Below are positions 22,191 to 30,715 of a DNA stretch of 64,000 nt, piece after piece. The stretch lies in NCBI RefSeq assembly GCF_017744395.1, contig NZ_JAGIBI010000005.1, positions 124,001 through 188,000 of the forward strand, read 5' to 3'. Each line of letters opens with the position of its first letter. Within the stretch, counting starts at the first letter, position 1. The stretch is from Herbaspirillum sp. GTDB lineage: Bacteria; Pseudomonadota; Gammaproteobacteria; Burkholderiales; Burkholderiaceae_D. Below the pieces are notes generated by a model that saw only the letters and a program-made list of their open reading frames with translations, was not told where the DNA came from and searched no databases. A program made the position numbers and the translations under genes.

Positions 22191-22547
22191 ATGAGCGATA
22201 TCAAACGCATTCACACCAACGCCCGCATGAGCCGCGTGGTGATCTACAACGGCACCGTCAGCATCGGCGGCCAGACTGCCGACGACCGTAGCCAGGACAT
22301 TACCGGCCAGACGCGCCAGGTACTGGCCAAGATCGACGGCTTCCTGGCCGATGCCGGCATCGACAAGACGCGCCTGCTCACCGCCCAGGTGTGGCTCAAG
22401 GACATCGCGGCGGACTTTGCCGGCATGAACGCCGTGTGGGATGAGTGGACGGCCGCAGGCTGCGCGCCGACGCGCGCGACCGTGGAATCGAAACTGGCGC
22501 TGCCTGAATTGCTGGTTGAAATTGCCGTGACTGCAGCGGCCAGGTAA
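22191..22547 (+). CDS. RidA-family enamine/imine deaminase
   Basis: 118 residues of the RidA/YjgF/UK114 fold, with the SRVVIYNGTVSIGGQTADD opening and TRATVESKLALPELLVEIA end. RidA proteins hydrolyse reactive enamines and imines to ketoacids and ammonia. Its place as last gene of the operon, behind an imine-forming dehydrogenase and with its own strong AAGGAG site, makes a dedicated role likely. Confidence 0.9.
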   Translation: MSDIKRIHTNARMSRVVIYNGTVSIGGQTADDRSQDITGQTRQVLAKIDGFLADAGIDKTRLLTAQVWLKDIAADFAGMNAVWDEWTAAGCAPTRATVESKLALPELLVEIAVTAAAR

Positions 22548-22656
22548 GGCGGGTATCGATTTTCCGCAGCGGTGATGCGACGCCCTTGGGTTATGCTGTG
22601 CAGCGGCCCGGCGTACACTGAACGCCCATTCTTGCCAGTCATGCCAGTGAAAATCG

Positions 22657-23511
22657 ATGAAAATCCCGCGCGTATTACCTGCTGTGTCGCTGGCGCTGTG
22701 TCTGGCCGCTTGCGGCGCCTTGCCTTCCGCCGCCGAGCGCCGCGAGGCGGCCCAAGCGTTGGCCAGCCAGCATGGCTGGCAGCAGGAGCGCATCGCCGCC
22801 GGCGGGTTCGACCTGGTGGCATGGCGGCCGGCGCGTTATGCCGGGAGCGCACCTGGCGCCGATGATGAACGCCTGACCGTCTACATCGAAGGGGATGGCC
22901 TGGCCTGGCTGAATTCCAGCCAGCCTTCCGACGATCCGACGCCGGGCAATGCGATGGCGCTCAAGCTGGCGCTGGCCCAGCCGCGGGGCAACGCCGCCTA
23001 TCTGGCCCGTCCCTGCCAATTCACCGGGACCGCGGCGGCCGGGTGCGATCCGGCATATTGGACCGGACGGCGCTTCGCCGAGGAGGTGGTGGCGGCTACC
23101 GACCAGGCGATCGGCATCCTGAAGCGGCAAGCGGGCGCGCGGCGGCTGGCCTTGGTCGGTTATTCCGGCGGCGGCGGCATCGCCGCGCTGGTGGCGGCCC
23201 GGCGGCGCGACGTCGACTTGCTGGTGACGGTGGCCGGCAATCTGGATCATCGCGCCTGGACCGCCTTGCACCATGTTTCCCCCCTGACCGGTTCCCTCAA
23301 TCCCGCGGATGCCGCCGACCGCTTGCTGCAGGTACGGCAGCGGCATTTCGTCGGCGGCAAGGATGCGGTCATGCCCGTGGCCATTGCTACTGCCTATGCG
23401 GAGCGCTATCCGCCCGGGCAACGCCCCGAGGTGCGACTTGAGCCCGGCTTCGATCACCGGTGCTGCTGGGTTGAAGCATGGCCGGGCCTGTGGCGCGGCC
23501 TGGGGGATTGA
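22657..23511 (+). CDS. alpha/beta-hydrolase lipoprotein
   Basis: 284 residues. The N-terminal signal ends in the lipobox LAAC (Cys near 19), so the protein is probably lipidated and anchored in a membrane. A nucleophile elbow GYSGGGG is at about 168, with a later Asp in GKDAVMP and His in FDHRCCW completing a plausible Ser-Asp-His triad. Substrate unknown; lipase, esterase or peptidase are possible. It stands alone between the RidA operon and an HD hydrolase gene. The preceding 109 bases hold its promoter but no feature I can name. Confidence 0.7.
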   Translation: MKIPRVLPAVSLALCLAACGALPSAAERREAAQALASQHGWQQERIAAGGFDLVAWRPARYAGSAPGADDERLTVYIEGDGLAWLNSSQPSDDPTPGNAMALKLALAQPRGNAAYLARPCQFTGTAAAGCDPAYWTGRRFAEEVVAATDQAIGILKRQAGARRLALVGYSGGGGIAALVAARRRDVDLLVTVAGNLDHRAWTALHHVSPLTGSLNPADAADRLLQVRQRHFVGGKDAVMPVAIATAYAERYPPGQRPEVRLEPGFDHRCCWVEAWPGLWRGLGD

Positions 23512-23622
23512 CGCATCCGGCACGGATGCCGGAGACGCGCGATGTTCCGACAAGGGCATCATCTGGTGGCCGGTTCAGGCATACTGCCCGTCCGACATCT
23601 GCCTCATGCCGATTTTCCATTC

Positions 23623-24276
23623 ATGAACACCAATCTGCTTTCCGCCTTCGCTCCTCAGGAGAATCTTGCCGCCGCCTTGCTATCCCACATCGCCGACGAT
23701 GCCGGCGACGGGTCGCATGACCTCAGCCACATCTGCCGCGTATGGAACAACGCGCGCCGCATCCAGGCGGAAGAGGGCGGCGACCTGCGCATCCTGCTGG
23801 CGGCGGTGCTGCTGCACGACTGCGTGCGGGTGGAGAAGGATTCGCCGCTGCGCAGCCAGGCCTCGTCCATGTCGGCCCGCCATGCGCAACGGCTGCTGGC
23901 GGAAACGGGATGGAGCGAGGAGGACGCGGCCGCCGTCGCGCACGCGGTGGAGGCGCACAGCTTCTCGGCCGGCATCGCGCCGCGCACGCTGGAAGCGAAG
24001 ATCGTGCAGGATGCCGACCGGCTCGACGCCATCGGTGCGATCGGCGTGGCGCGCTGCTTTTATACCGCCGGTCGCATGGGATCGGCGCTTTATGAAGCGG
24101 GCGATCCGCAGGCGCGGCAGCGTACGCTGGATGACCGCCGATATGCGCTCGATCACTTTCCCGCCAAACTGTTCGGCCTGGCGGATGGATTCCAGACCGC
24201 TGCCGGCGCGGCGCTGGCCAGACAGCGCCAGCAAACGATGCGGCAGTTTGTCGACGCTTTCGTCAATGAGCTGTAA
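23623..24276 (+). CDS. HD-domain phosphohydrolase (YedJ-like)
   Basis: 217 residues with the HD-superfamily metal ligands: SHDLSHICRV, LLHDCVRVEKD, AVEAHSF and KIVQDADRLDAIG. Such enzymes hydrolyse phosphate esters, often nucleotides. The start at 23623 begins MNTNLLSAF; the frame is open upstream to 23542 but lacks family similarity. The neighbours give no clear pathway. Confidence 0.8.
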   Translation: MNTNLLSAFAPQENLAAALLSHIADDAGDGSHDLSHICRVWNNARRIQAEEGGDLRILLAAVLLHDCVRVEKDSPLRSQASSMSARHAQRLLAETGWSEEDAAAVAHAVEAHSFSAGIAPRTLEAKIVQDADRLDAIGAIGVARCFYTAGRMGSALYEAGDPQARQRTLDDRRYALDHFPAKLFGLADGFQTAAGAALARQRQQTMRQFVDAFVNEL

Positions 24277-24453
24277 ATAGGCAATATCGCAATCCGTGAG
24301 GGTTGCGTTCGTCGTTCTGCCATCTGTCGATCAAGTAAATACGATTTATTCGGAAGATTGCTGTAAGCCGCCTGCCTGCCGGGTTTCGCGGGACGTTCCC
24401 GGCAAATAATCCAGCCTTCGATTTTTCCCTCAACGAGAAATGAAAGGCAAGGA

Positions 24454-25167
24454 ATGAAACACATGGCACTGGCTGCGGCCGCGGCCCTTTCCGCGGCGGC
24501 GGGCTTCTCCGGCAGCGTCCACGCACAGGACAAGCACGGCGATTTTTACGTTTCCGCGCGTCTGCAAAATGCGCATCAGGAGGTGTCGGGCCAGCAGGCA
24601 TACAGCCCGCGCGCACTGAATATCACGCGCGGCCCATCGGATGCGGACAAGTTCGCCGGCAGCCTGGCATTGGGTTATCGCCTGCCCGGCGACTGGCGGG
24701 TGGAAGCGGAATATGTGCTGCCCACCGACGCCAGCTTCGATACGCAATGGCGCTTCCGCAACCCGGCCAACGGCTTCGTGGGCAACAGCCGCAACGTCAT
24801 CGAAACCCGCTCGCAGCGCCTGATGCTCAATGCGTACAAGGATTTCCCGCTGAACCGGACGTTCAGCCTGTATGCCGGCCTGGGGCTGGGACTGTCGCGC
24901 ATCGAGGCCGAGGGTTACCAGGGGACGATGGCGCGCCGCTTCGAAAGCGACACGCGCAACAACCTGGCCTGGAGCGCAACGCTGGGCATGGACTTCCGCC
25001 TGAGCCAGCGTTTCACGCTGGGCGCCGGTTATCGCCATGTCGACCTGGGCAAGTACCGGACCGGGCGCAACCTGTTCCTCGACAATGCCAGCGGCAGCCG
25101 CGATGAGCAGCACAGCGGCCGCCTGAAGGAGCAGAACCTGTTCGTCGAGCTGCGCGCCGGATTCTGA
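24454..25167 (+). CDS. outer-membrane beta-barrel protein (opacity-porin-like)
   Basis: 237 residues. Signal peptide ends SVHA-Q near residue 24. The remainder has alternating aromatic/hydrophobic strands, a conserved YAGLGLGLSRIEAEG hairpin and a C-terminal LFVELRAGF ending in Phe, the signature for barrel insertion by BAM. About eight strands are likely. Function unknown; such proteins serve as small porins or adhesins. A 24-bp perfect palindrome follows the stop. Confidence 0.75.
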   Translation: MKHMALAAAAALSAAAGFSGSVHAQDKHGDFYVSARLQNAHQEVSGQQAYSPRALNITRGPSDADKFAGSLALGYRLPGDWRVEAEYVLPTDASFDTQWRFRNPANGFVGNSRNVIETRSQRLMLNAYKDFPLNRTFSLYAGLGLGLSRIEAEGYQGTMARRFESDTRNNLAWSATLGMDFRLSQRFTLGAGYRHVDLGKYRTGRNLFLDNASGSRDEQHSGRLKEQNLFVELRAGF

Positions 25168-25176
25168 GCGGCCATC

Positions 25177-25200
25177 GGTACTGCGGCGCGCCGCAGTACC
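25177..25200. terminator. 24-bp perfect palindrome after the barrel gene
   Basis: Bases 25177-25188 are the exact reverse complement of 25189-25200 (GGTACTGCGGCG and complement). It lies 10 bases after the stop codon and has no T-tract, so it may be a weak or Rho-assisted terminator or mRNA-stabilising hairpin. Confidence 0.5.
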
Positions 25201-25218
25201 CGCAGCACCTGCGGTACC

Positions 25219-25235
25219 GTTAAGTCTGCCTTAAG
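25219..25235 (+). promoter_or_regulatory. PmrA/QseB-type response-regulator box upstream of the SbmA-like ABC gene
   Basis: GTTAAG (25219-25224), five bases, then CTTAAG (25230-25235); the unit TTAAGTCTGCC is repeated exactly at 11-bp spacing. Direct TTAAG repeats one helical turn apart are typical of OmpR-family regulators, and the PmrA consensus is YTTAAK-N5-YTTAAK (first base here is G). It sits 48 bases before the ABC gene start. Confidence 0.5.
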
Positions 25236-25282
25236 TCTGCCGCGGCAATCTGGATGGTAAGCTCATCGTCAACGCCACCGCC

Positions 25283-27028
25283 ATGACCGCCACCATGCCA
25301 TCCAATCCCTCCGGCCGCGCCGCCATCTGGAACCTGATCAAGCCATTCTGGGTTTCCGACCAGAAGTGGAAAGCCTTCGGCCTCTTGTTCACGATCATCG
25401 CCCTTAACCTGGGCATGGTCTACATCAACGTGCGCCTGAATTCCTGGAACCGCGACATGTACGACGTGCTGCAGGCGCGCGATTTCCCGCAGTTCAAATC
25501 GCTCCTGTGGCAGTTCTCCGGCCTGGCGTTCGTCTTTATCGCGGTCGCCATCTACAGCGTCTACCTGACGCAGGCGCTGCAGATCCGCTGGCGCTACTGG
25601 ATGAGCGAGCGCTACATGGACAAGTGGCTGGCGCACCGCGCCTATTACCGCATCGAACAGGGCCAGCAGGGGCGCCTGTCCGACAACCCCGACCAGCGTA
25701 TCGCCGAAGACTTGCGGGTGCTGACTTCCGACTCGCTGTCGCTGGTGCTGGGCTTCATCTCCAGCAGCGTCACGCTGTTTTCCTTCGTGCATATCCTGTG
25801 GGCGGTGAGCGGGCCGGTGTCCTTCTCCGCGCTGGGCCAGGCCTGGACCATTCCCGGTTACATGGTGTGGTTCGCGGTGGTTTACGCGGCGATCGGTTCG
25901 GCCGTCGTCTGGTGGATCGGCCGGCCGCTGGTGGGCCTGAACTTCAACCAGGAACGTTTCGAGGCGAACTTCCGTTTCGGCCTGATCCGGGTGCGCGAGA
26001 ATTCGGAAGCGGTCGCCCTGTACCGCGGCGAGGCGCAGGAGCGGGTGCAGCTCACCGCGCGCCTGGACGACATCCGCGGCAACTGGTGGAGCATCATGCG
26101 CGTGACCAAGAAGCTCAATGTCGCGGTCAATTTCTACAGCCAGTTCGCGGTGATCTTCCCGATGCTGGTGTCGGCGCCGCGCTATTTCTCCGGCGCCATC
26201 TCGCTGGGCGTGCTGATGCAGATCAGCAATGCCTTCGGCCAGGTGCAGGATGCGCTGTCGTGGTTCATCAACGCCTTCACCACGCTGGCCAGCTGGAAGG
26301 CCAGCATCAACCGCCTGGCTGGTTTCAATGCCGATGTCGAGCGCGCGCAAGGCATGGCGCGCACCATCGAGGTCGGGCGCCACGCCGGCAGCGCGCTGAC
26401 CATCGAGGGCCTGCAATTGTCCTTGCCGGACGGCAGCGCCGTGCTGCGCGGCATGGATGCGCGACTGGAGTCGGGCGAGCACGTATTGGTCAGCGGCCCG
26501 TCCGGCTGCGGCAAGTCGACGCTGATCCGCGCCATCGCCGATATCTGGCCGTATGGGAGCGGGCGCATCGGGCTGCCGGCCGGGACCGAGGCGATGTTCC
26601 TGCCGCAGCGCAGCTACCTGCCGATCGGCACCTTGCGCGCGGCGCTGTCGTATCCGGCGGCGGAGGGCAGTTTCGACGATGCGACGATTGCGCGCTATCT
26701 GGCACTGTGCCGGCTGCCACAGCTGGCCGGCCGGCTGGACCAGGCCGCCAACTGGAGCCATGCCCTGTCGCCTGGTGAGCAGCAGCGCCTGGCCTTCGTG
26801 CGGGTGTTCCTGAACCGGCCAGGACTGGTGTTCCTGGACGAGGCCAGCAGCGCCATGGACGGGGAAACCGAAGAGGCGCTGTACGCGGCCTTGCCGCGCG
26901 AGCTGCCCGGCGTGACGGTGGTCAGCATCGCCCACCGCGAGACGCTGGCGCGCTTCCATTCGCTGCGCTGGAAGTTCGTGCCGCTGGGCGAAGGGGAGGG
27001 GTGCCGGGTGGAAGTCGCCGCGCTTTGA
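25283..27028 (+). CDS. SbmA/BacA-type ABC transporter with fused ATPase (YddA/Rv1819c-like)
   Basis: 581 residues. The N-terminal membrane domain resembles SbmA/BacA (YINVRLNSWNRDMYDVLQ; RWRYWMSERYMDKWL; YYRIEQ). The C-terminal ATPase carries Walker A GPSGCGKST with Lys411, LSPGEQQRLAFVRVFL and LVFLDEASSAMD. Relatives import peptides, cobalamin and very-long-chain acyl substrates. The upstream PmrA-like box would fit a role in response to cationic peptides or envelope stress, but this is inference. No strong ribosome site precedes the ATG. Confidence 0.85.
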   Translation: MTATMPSNPSGRAAIWNLIKPFWVSDQKWKAFGLLFTIIALNLGMVYINVRLNSWNRDMYDVLQARDFPQFKSLLWQFSGLAFVFIAVAIYSVYLTQALQIRWRYWMSERYMDKWLAHRAYYRIEQGQQGRLSDNPDQRIAEDLRVLTSDSLSLVLGFISSSVTLFSFVHILWAVSGPVSFSALGQAWTIPGYMVWFAVVYAAIGSAVVWWIGRPLVGLNFNQERFEANFRFGLIRVRENSEAVALYRGEAQERVQLTARLDDIRGNWWSIMRVTKKLNVAVNFYSQFAVIFPMLVSAPRYFSGAISLGVLMQISNAFGQVQDALSWFINAFTTLASWKASINRLAGFNADVERAQGMARTIEVGRHAGSALTIEGLQLSLPDGSAVLRGMDARLESGEHVLVSGPSGCGKSTLIRAIADIWPYGSGRIGLPAGTEAMFLPQRSYLPIGTLRAALSYPAAEGSFDDATIARYLALCRLPQLAGRLDQAANWSHALSPGEQQRLAFVRVFLNRPGLVFLDEASSAMDGETEEALYAALPRELPGVTVVSIAHRETLARFHSLRWKFVPLGEGEGCRVEVAAL

Positions 27029-27179
27029 ACGCCGCCCGGATGGCGGCAAACGAAAACCGCAACCCAATACTGTTTTTGCATAACCCCGTACACTTGCGCG
27101 TGTCAGAATCTTTACGTGTCGGCATCGGGCCGGCCCGTTTTCCCCGTTTCTCTTTTCGCGCACACTGGAAAAAACCACC

Positions 27180-28028
27180 ATGAACGATCCCATCGTCTAC
27201 CTGAACGGCGAACTCACGCCGCTGTCCGAAGCCCGCGTCCCGGTGCTGGACCGCGGATTCATTTTCGGCGACGGCATTTATGAAGTGATCCCGATGTACG
27301 GCCGCAAGGCTTTCCGCGGCAAGCAGCACCTGGCGCGCCTGTTCCGCAGCCTGAAAACCATCTCCATTCCGAATCCGCATAGCGAAGCCGAATGGTTCGC
27401 CCTGATCGACCGCGTGGTGCAGGCCAACGGCCTGGACGACCAGATGATTTACATGCAGGTCACGCGCGGGGTGGCCAAGCGCGCGCATGCCTTCCCCAAG
27501 GAAGTGACGCCGACCGCGCTGATCATGACCAACCCGATGGTGCTGCCGTCGGCGGCGGTGCGCGAAAACGGCGTGGCCTGCGTGACCATGGAAGACCGCC
27601 GCTGGCTGAACTGCCAGATCAAGTCGACCTCGCTGCTGGGCAACGTGCTGGCGGCGCAGTTCGCGGCCGAAAACGATGTGCTCGAAGCGATCCAGTTCCG
27701 CGACGGTTTCCTGACCGAGGCCTCCTCGTCCAACGTCTGGGTGGTCAAGGACGGCAAGATCTCCGCGCCGCCCAAGGACAACCTGATCCTGGAAGGCATC
27801 CGCTACGGCCTGATGGAAGAGCTGTGCGCCGAGCAGGGCATCGAGCTGCAGGCGCGCCGCATCGCGCGCGACGAGGTGTTCGCCGCCGATGAACTGTTCA
27901 TCTCCTCGGCCAGCAAGGAAGTGCTGCCGGTGGTGACGCTGGACGGCAAGCCGATCGGCAGCGGCAAGCCGGGCCCGGTCTACGCGAAGATCTACGCGGC
28001 TTACCAGGCGGCCAAGGCGCGCCTGTAA
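27180..28028 (+). CDS. dat: D-amino-acid aminotransferase
   Basis: 282-residue class IV PLP-dependent aminotransferase. The N-terminal VYLNGELTPLSEARVPVLDRGFIFGDGIYEV is the family signature, the PLP lysine lies in NCQIKSTSLLGNVLA, and a TEASSSNVWVV segment follows. It interconverts D-alanine and D-glutamate for cell wall. In many betaproteobacteria it is followed by ybeD, lipB and lipA; here ybeD follows directly but lipBA is 2.2 kb away. Confidence 0.9.
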   Translation: MNDPIVYLNGELTPLSEARVPVLDRGFIFGDGIYEVIPMYGRKAFRGKQHLARLFRSLKTISIPNPHSEAEWFALIDRVVQANGLDDQMIYMQVTRGVAKRAHAFPKEVTPTALIMTNPMVLPSAAVRENGVACVTMEDRRWLNCQIKSTSLLGNVLAAQFAAENDVLEAIQFRDGFLTEASSSNVWVVKDGKISAPPKDNLILEGIRYGLMEELCAEQGIELQARRIARDEVFAADELFISSASKEVLPVVTLDGKPIGSGKPGPVYAKIYAAYQAAKARL

Positions 28029-28227
28029 GCCACCGCAGCTGGTTTGCATGGGCCGCCCGGTGCGGCCCATGCGCATTATCGGCCCGATCCCGGGGCCGGT
28101 CCGCGGCAGCATGGCGTAAAATGCGGGCATTCCCATCCCGCGCATTCCCCCCGCTTGAAACCGGCCGTTTGCGCCCCATATGGGTACATTGAAAACGAAC
28201 GCCGGCGGCGACGTCGAGCTTACTGCC

Positions 28228-28500
28228 ATGCCTATCCCAACCGAAGAATCCCTCATCGAATATCCGAGCGACTTCCCGATCAAGGTGGTCGGGGTCATGC
28301 ACGATGAATTCGCCCAGACCATCGTCGAGCTGGTGGTCGAACACGACCCGGAATTCCATGCCGGCAAGCTGGAGATGCGGCCGTCCTCGCAGGGCAAGTA
28401 CCTGTCGCTGACGCTGACGGTCCGCGCCACCAGCCGCGAGCAGCTGGACAACCTGTACCGTGCGCTGTCGTCGCATGAGAAGGTGAAGTTCGTGTTGTAA
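28228..28500 (+). CDS. ybeD: YbeD family protein (DUF493)
   Basis: 90 residues, family-typical length, with EYPSDFPIKVVGVMH and GKYLSLTLTVRATSREQLDNLYRALSSHEKVKFVL-type ACT-like fold (quoted in part). YbeD is commonly linked to lipoate ligation genes and may regulate lipoylation. An in-frame ATG at 28180 would add 16 residues with no better ribosome site; the shorter start matches the family better. A terminator follows, separating it from lipB. Confidence 0.85.
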   Translation: MPIPTEESLIEYPSDFPIKVVGVMHDEFAQTIVELVVEHDPEFHAGKLEMRPSSQGKYLSLTLTVRATSREQLDNLYRALSSHEKVKFVL

Positions 28501-28521
28501 GACGAACCGCGTTGTTAAAAC

Positions 28522-28560
28522 AAAACCCGGCGTTGCCATCCTGGCGCGCCGGTTTTTTGT
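28522..28560 (+). terminator. terminator after ybeD
   Basis: Stem AAAACCCGGCG against CGCCGGTTTT with an inner TGCCA/TGGC stem, followed by a run of six T then GTTTTT. Rho-independent form. It cuts the ancestral dat-ybeD-lipB-lipA unit. Confidence 0.75.
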
Positions 28561-28670
28561 TTTTGCAGACTTCGATCGAAGTTTGTTGAACTACGTCATC
28601 AACCGATGCCGCAAACGCATTAACGACTTGGCCTGACGCAACATATGCCGGTGTTTTCCGAGGAATCATC

Positions 28671-29216
28671 ATGGCAAAAAGCAAGCTCACCAAGTCCAGT
28701 ACCTTGCCTGCCGGCTATACAGGTATTCACGGCGACATTGTGGCGTTGCTCGATACTGCGCGGCATGCGGCTGCGCGTAGCGTCAATGCGCTGATGACCG
28801 CGAGTTATTGGGAGGTCGGCCGCCGTATCGTGGAGGCCGAGCAGAAGGGGCGGCGGCGCGCGGGGTATGGGGAGCAGTTGATTGCGCGGCTGTCTGATGA
28901 CTTGACAGCGGAGTTCGGGCGCGGGTTCAGTCGCCAGAACTTACAGCAAATGAGGTCATTCTTCCTCACTTGGCCGATTTGCCAGACAGTGTCTGGCAAA
29001 TCTTCCGTGATGCCGGCACAAGCGCGCTTGCCCCGGCTCGACGACGCGGCGGCTGATGGAAACGCATGGGGCCATCCGCTCCAAGGCATGCAAGAGCTGA
29101 CCCGTCAGCCCGGCCAACCGCTATTTTCGCGGAACAGCTGCATTTCCTTGAAGATCCACTTCTTGAATTCGGCCACGGCCGGCTTCTCCAAGCCCTCGGG
29201 CAGGTGTACGAAGTAA
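28671..29216 (+). pseudogene. truncated DUF1016 (YhcG-like) PDDEXK nuclease, N-terminal remnant
   Basis: 181-codon frame. Residues about 18-105 match the DUF1016 N-terminal domain (ARSVNALMTASYWEVGRRIVEAEQ; RRAGYGEQLIARLSDDL; GRGFSRQNLQQMRSFFL). After TVSGKSS the sequence no longer looks like the family, and the frame runs into the 3' end of the convergent LysR gene. The C-terminal nuclease domain, which makes up roughly two-thirds of such proteins, is missing. The break coincides with a 23-bp palindrome at 28978-29000. DUF1016 genes travel with mobile and defence loci, so this is probably a decayed acquisition. Confidence 0.7.
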
Positions 29217-30025
29217 TACGCTTCATCGGCCTTCAGGGCCACGTCGAACAGCCGCACCACCTCGCCGGCGGCGATTTCCTGCGAGGCGATCAGGTGCCGG
29301 CTCAGCGCCACGCCGCTGCCGTCGGCGGCCGCGCGCAGGGTCAGCGAGGAATCCTCGATGACCAGTCCGCCGGTGGGTTCCGGCAAGTCCAGCCCGGCCG
29401 CTTGCAGCCAGGGCAGCCATGACTCGCGCTGGTCCATGCGCAGCAGCGTGCATTGCGCGAGGTCGGCCGGTTTGGCGGGCTTCTTGCCGCGTTTGCCGCG
29501 GTAAGAGGGGGCGGCTACTGGATAGTAGTAATCGTCGCTCAGTTTTTCAGAGACCACCCCGCTGTAGTTGCCGCGGCCGTAGCGCAGGCCGACGTCGACG
29601 CCGTCCAGGCGCAGGTCGGACAAGTGGCTGCCCGACTGCAGCACCACTTCGATCCCGGGATGGCTGTCGATGAACTTCCACAGGCGCGGCGCCAGCCAGC
29701 GCGAGGCGAACGAGGGCGTGCTGGAGATCACCAGCCGCTGCTGGCGGTTCAGGCTGCGCAGGTGTTCGGCCGCCAGTGCGATCTCGGACAGCGACTTGCG
29801 GATGGTGGCGGCGAAGCGCTGACCGGTTTCGGTGACCGAGATGCGCTTGCCGTGGCGGATGAACAGTTGCAGGCCGAGCTCCTCTTCCAGCGCGCGCACC
29901 TGGTGGCTGACGGCGCCGGGCGTGACGTGGATTTCCTCGGCCGCGCGCGAAAAGCACTCGTAGCGCGCGGCGGCATCGAAGGCGCGCAACGCCGCCAGGT
30001 TGGGCAGCTTCCGCAAGTCGGCCAT
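29105..30025 (-). CDS. LysR-family regulator, GcvA type
   Basis: 306 residues opening KLPNLAALRAFDAAARYECFSRAAEEIHVTPGAVSHQVR in part, the GcvA subgroup helix-turn-helix, followed by the effector domain (VDVGLRYGRGNYSGV). The start at 30025 has an AAGGGACAGG site; the frame is open further upstream through the promoter. It is divergent from the DUF2917 gene. This gene pair type is common in Burkholderiales; the regulatory target is probably the DUF2917 gene or itself. Confidence 0.88.
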   Translation of the reverse strand: MADLRKLPNLAALRAFDAAARYECFSRAAEEIHVTPGAVSHQVRALEEELGLQLFIRHGKRISVTETGQRFAATIRKSLSEIALAAEHLRSLNRQQRLVISSTPSFASRWLAPRLWKFIDSHPGIEVVLQSGSHLSDLRLDGVDVGLRYGRGNYSGVVSEKLSDDYYYPVAAPSYRGKRGKKPAKPADLAQCTLLRMDQRESWLPWLQAAGLDLPEPTGGLVIEDSSLTLRAAADGSGVALSRHLIASQEIAAGEVVRLFDVALKADEAYYFVHLPEGLEKPAVAEFKKWIFKEMQLFRENSGWPG

Positions 30026-30210
30026 GTCCTGTCCCTTGTGAATTTTGTTAGCAATAACACCGAATATATATCGTTTTGCTTTGGGCGAGGGGCTTCCTAC
30101 AATGAAATCCAATTCAACGGAAGCGCCGGAAAAAACCTGAGAAGCTGCTCCCATCAAGGGACCGCGGCCTGGCCCCGGGTTTGTCCGGTGAAACCAGACA
30201 GGAGATCGCC

Positions 30211-30597
30211 ATGCAAATTTCATTCGCAAACGAACAGGCGCCGTTAAGCCTCGAAGCCGGCCAGACCCACGCCGTGCGGCTGCATCATCCGGTGCGCGTG
30301 CGAGTGCGCTGCGGGCAGGTGTGGCTGACGGTGGAGGAGGGCGGGGCCGACGTCTGGCTCAGCCCCGGCCGCGATTTCGACTTCTACGGCCATGGGCTGG
30401 CGGTGTTCGAGGCCGTCAAGGGCTGCGCCGAGTTCGACATCCTGCCGCTGCCCGGCCCGCTGGCGCGCATCGCCCGCGCCGTTTCCGGCTGGTTCGCCCG
30501 CAGGGAACCGGCAACGGTCGCTTCCTGCGGGGCGGATGGCCAGGGGACGGTGCGCGTCAGCCGCCTGTTGCCGCGCGGCTTGATCCGCTGGTTCTGA
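30211..30597 (+). CDS. DUF2917 domain protein
   Basis: 128 residues with a small beta-rich domain (GQVWLTVEEGGADVWLSPGRDFDF) that matches the DUF2917 pattern, followed by a basic/aromatic tail. Function unknown. It starts with an AGGAGA site and is divergent from a GcvA-like LysR gene, an arrangement often seen for DUF2917. Both sit between ybeD and lipB. Confidence 0.75.
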   Translation: MQISFANEQAPLSLEAGQTHAVRLHHPVRVRVRCGQVWLTVEEGGADVWLSPGRDFDFYGHGLAVFEAVKGCAEFDILPLPGPLARIARAVSGWFARREPATVASCGADGQGTVRVSRLLPRGLIRWF

Positions 30598-30715
30598 GCC
30601 GAGGTCGCCTTTTCCCAACAGCTTGCGGCGATAAATGTTTCCCATGGAATAACATTTGCCGCCAAAACCCCTGCCACGCCAACGGGCTGCGGCGAAGTTC
30701 GCTAAACTGGCGGCC

